This document shows positions 61,401 to 64,000 of a stretch of DNA of 64,000 bases, one piece after another. Origin of the DNA: an uncultured Clostridia bacterium (lineage in GTDB: Bacteria > Bacillota > Clostridia > Oscillospirales > Acutalibacteraceae). The position numbers and the translations under genes were made by a program. The notes below the pieces were generated by a model that ran no database searches, was not told the DNA's origin, and was given only the letters and a program-made list of their open reading frames with translations. Every line of letters starts with the position of its first letter. Positions within the stretch are counted from its first letter, which is position 1. The DNA is taken from NCBI GenBank assembly GCA_937880805.1, contig CALGRR010000109.1:1-64000 (forward strand), read 5' to 3'.

Positions 61401-62318
61401 CCTCTTGATATTGTTCTTAATCCCCTCGGTGTTCCCTCACGTATGAACATCGGTCAGGTTCTTGAGGTTCATCTCGGCTTTGCTGCAAGAGCACTTGGCT
61501 GCAAGATGATGACTCCCGTATTTGACGGTGCACACGAAGATGACATCAGAGATGCATTTATTGAAGCAAACCGTCTTTCAATGGAAGAGGCAGAGAAGAA
61601 GGCTGCTGAAAAGGGCGTTGAATTCGACCCCGAAACAGTTCCCCAGCTTCGCCTTGACTGCAAATCAATCCTTACTGACGGACGCACCGGCAGAAAGTTT
61701 GATAACCCCGTAACCGTAGGTGTTATGTATTATCTCAAGCTCCATCACCTTGTTGACGATAAGATTCACGCACGTTCAACAGGTCCCTACTCACTCGTTA
61801 CACAGCAGCCCCTCGGCGGTAAAGCCCAGTTCGGCGGTCAGCGTTTCGGTGAAATGGAAGTTTGGGCACTTGAAGCTTACGGTGCAGCATATACTCTTCA
61901 GGAAATTCTTACTGTTAAATCTGACGATGTTGTGGGCAGAGTAAAGACCTACGAAGCAATCGTCAAGGGTCAGAATGTTCCCACACCCGGTATCCCCGAA
62001 TCTTTCAAGGTTCTTATCAAAGAACTTCAGTCACTCGCACTCGACATCAAGGTTCTTGATGAAAACAACGAGGAGATTGACCTTCGTCAGTCGTTTGACA
62101 ATGACGATGCAGGCTTTGTTCCCGACGATAAGACATTCCAGAATGTTAACGACGTTGAGCAGAGCGATGAGTTTATTATCGATGAAGAGAGCGAAGAAAA
62201 CGACATCTTCATCAGAGCAGAAGCAGATGACGATGAAATCTATGCGGATTTTGAAGACGATTACAGTGCAGAGGATTTCGGTCTTGACTTTGAAAGCTCG
62301 GAGGACGATTATAATTAA
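58479..62318 (+). CDS. rpoB: RNA polymerase beta subunit
   Basis: The beta chain of RNA polymerase. The 1279-residue protein starts with [20 protein letters not shown] and holds the rifampicin-region block [33 protein letters not shown], and the later [12 protein letters not shown] and [26 protein letters not shown] blocks in order. A long acidic tail (about 80 residues) follows. ATG 58479 is preferred; the GTG at 58467 lies in the ribosome-site sequence CGGAG. It is not preceded by rplJ-rplL as in many genomes. rpoC follows after 45 bases. Confidence 0.97.
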   Translation: [1279 protein letters not shown]

Positions 62319-62363
62319 TCGCCATTTTCCCAAAAGAGAATTAACGGAAAGGGGCATCGTTTG

Positions 62364-64000
<1,637 letters not shown>

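Overview
The window is a compact stretch of bacterial chromosome. It looks like a Gram-positive, low-to-moderate-GC anaerobe of the Clostridia, most likely an uncultured gut member of the Oscillospirales/Ruminococcaceae type. This is inferred from the sporulation-linked bofA gene next to a yaaL-type gene, the dgt-dnaG-rpoD order, AddAB instead of RecBCD, a zinc-type L31 protein, acetate kinase and D-lactate dehydrogenase, and glycan enzymes typical of gut bacteria. No tRNA, rRNA, transposase, phage gene or CRISPR array was seen. Intergenic regions are AT-rich, and many hold near-consensus sigma-A promoters and clear intrinsic terminators.

Left part (1-12,309). The end of a Tad/Flp-type secretion and pilus cluster (cpaF, tadB, tadC) continues with a DUF192 protein, a DivIVA-like coiled-coil protein and an unusual TadG-like anchor carrying a long repetitive beta-helix. 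A promoter and a terminator/antiterminator leader then introduce a seven-gene de novo pyrimidine operon, pyrC-K-D-F-E-B-I, closed by a terminator.

Carbohydrate and transport part (12,365-30,530). A secreted sialate-O-acetylesterase-like protein faces a minus-strand operon (manA, ABC-F ATPase, GH78 rhamnosidase, acetyltransferase, Gfo/Idh oxidoreductase). Next come yaaL-bofA, a taurine-type ABC transporter operon ending in a PucR-type regulator and headed by a promoter with a duplicated operator-like repeat, a large secreted GH51 arabinofuranosidase, a secreted PHP-domain protein and a small membrane protein.

Central part (30,535-41,163). An arginine operon argC-J-B-D sits under a promoter whose -10 lies inside an ARG-box-like palindrome, with a second such box 42 bp upstream. 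It is followed by DUF1015 plus ldhA, a zinc-ribbon membrane protein, a cytoplasmic GH20 hexosaminidase and a CorC/HlyC transporter-like protein. A small array of short hairpins lies between the last two.

Right part (41,302-64,000). addB-addA, rpmE, a YigZ-family gene, dgt, a second hairpin array, dnaG (apparently with an ACG start), rpoD, a minus-strand three-gene operon around an N-acetylhexosamine 1-kinase, ackA, tmcAL (sharing an overlapping two-way promoter with ackA), and rpoB-rpoC behind a long structured leader. rpoC runs off the window edge.

The strongest candidates for something undescribed are the two related hairpin arrays (39,545-39,720 and 50,311-50,459), the pyr attenuator that has no recognisable PyrR site, and the tandem operator of the taurine-type operon.
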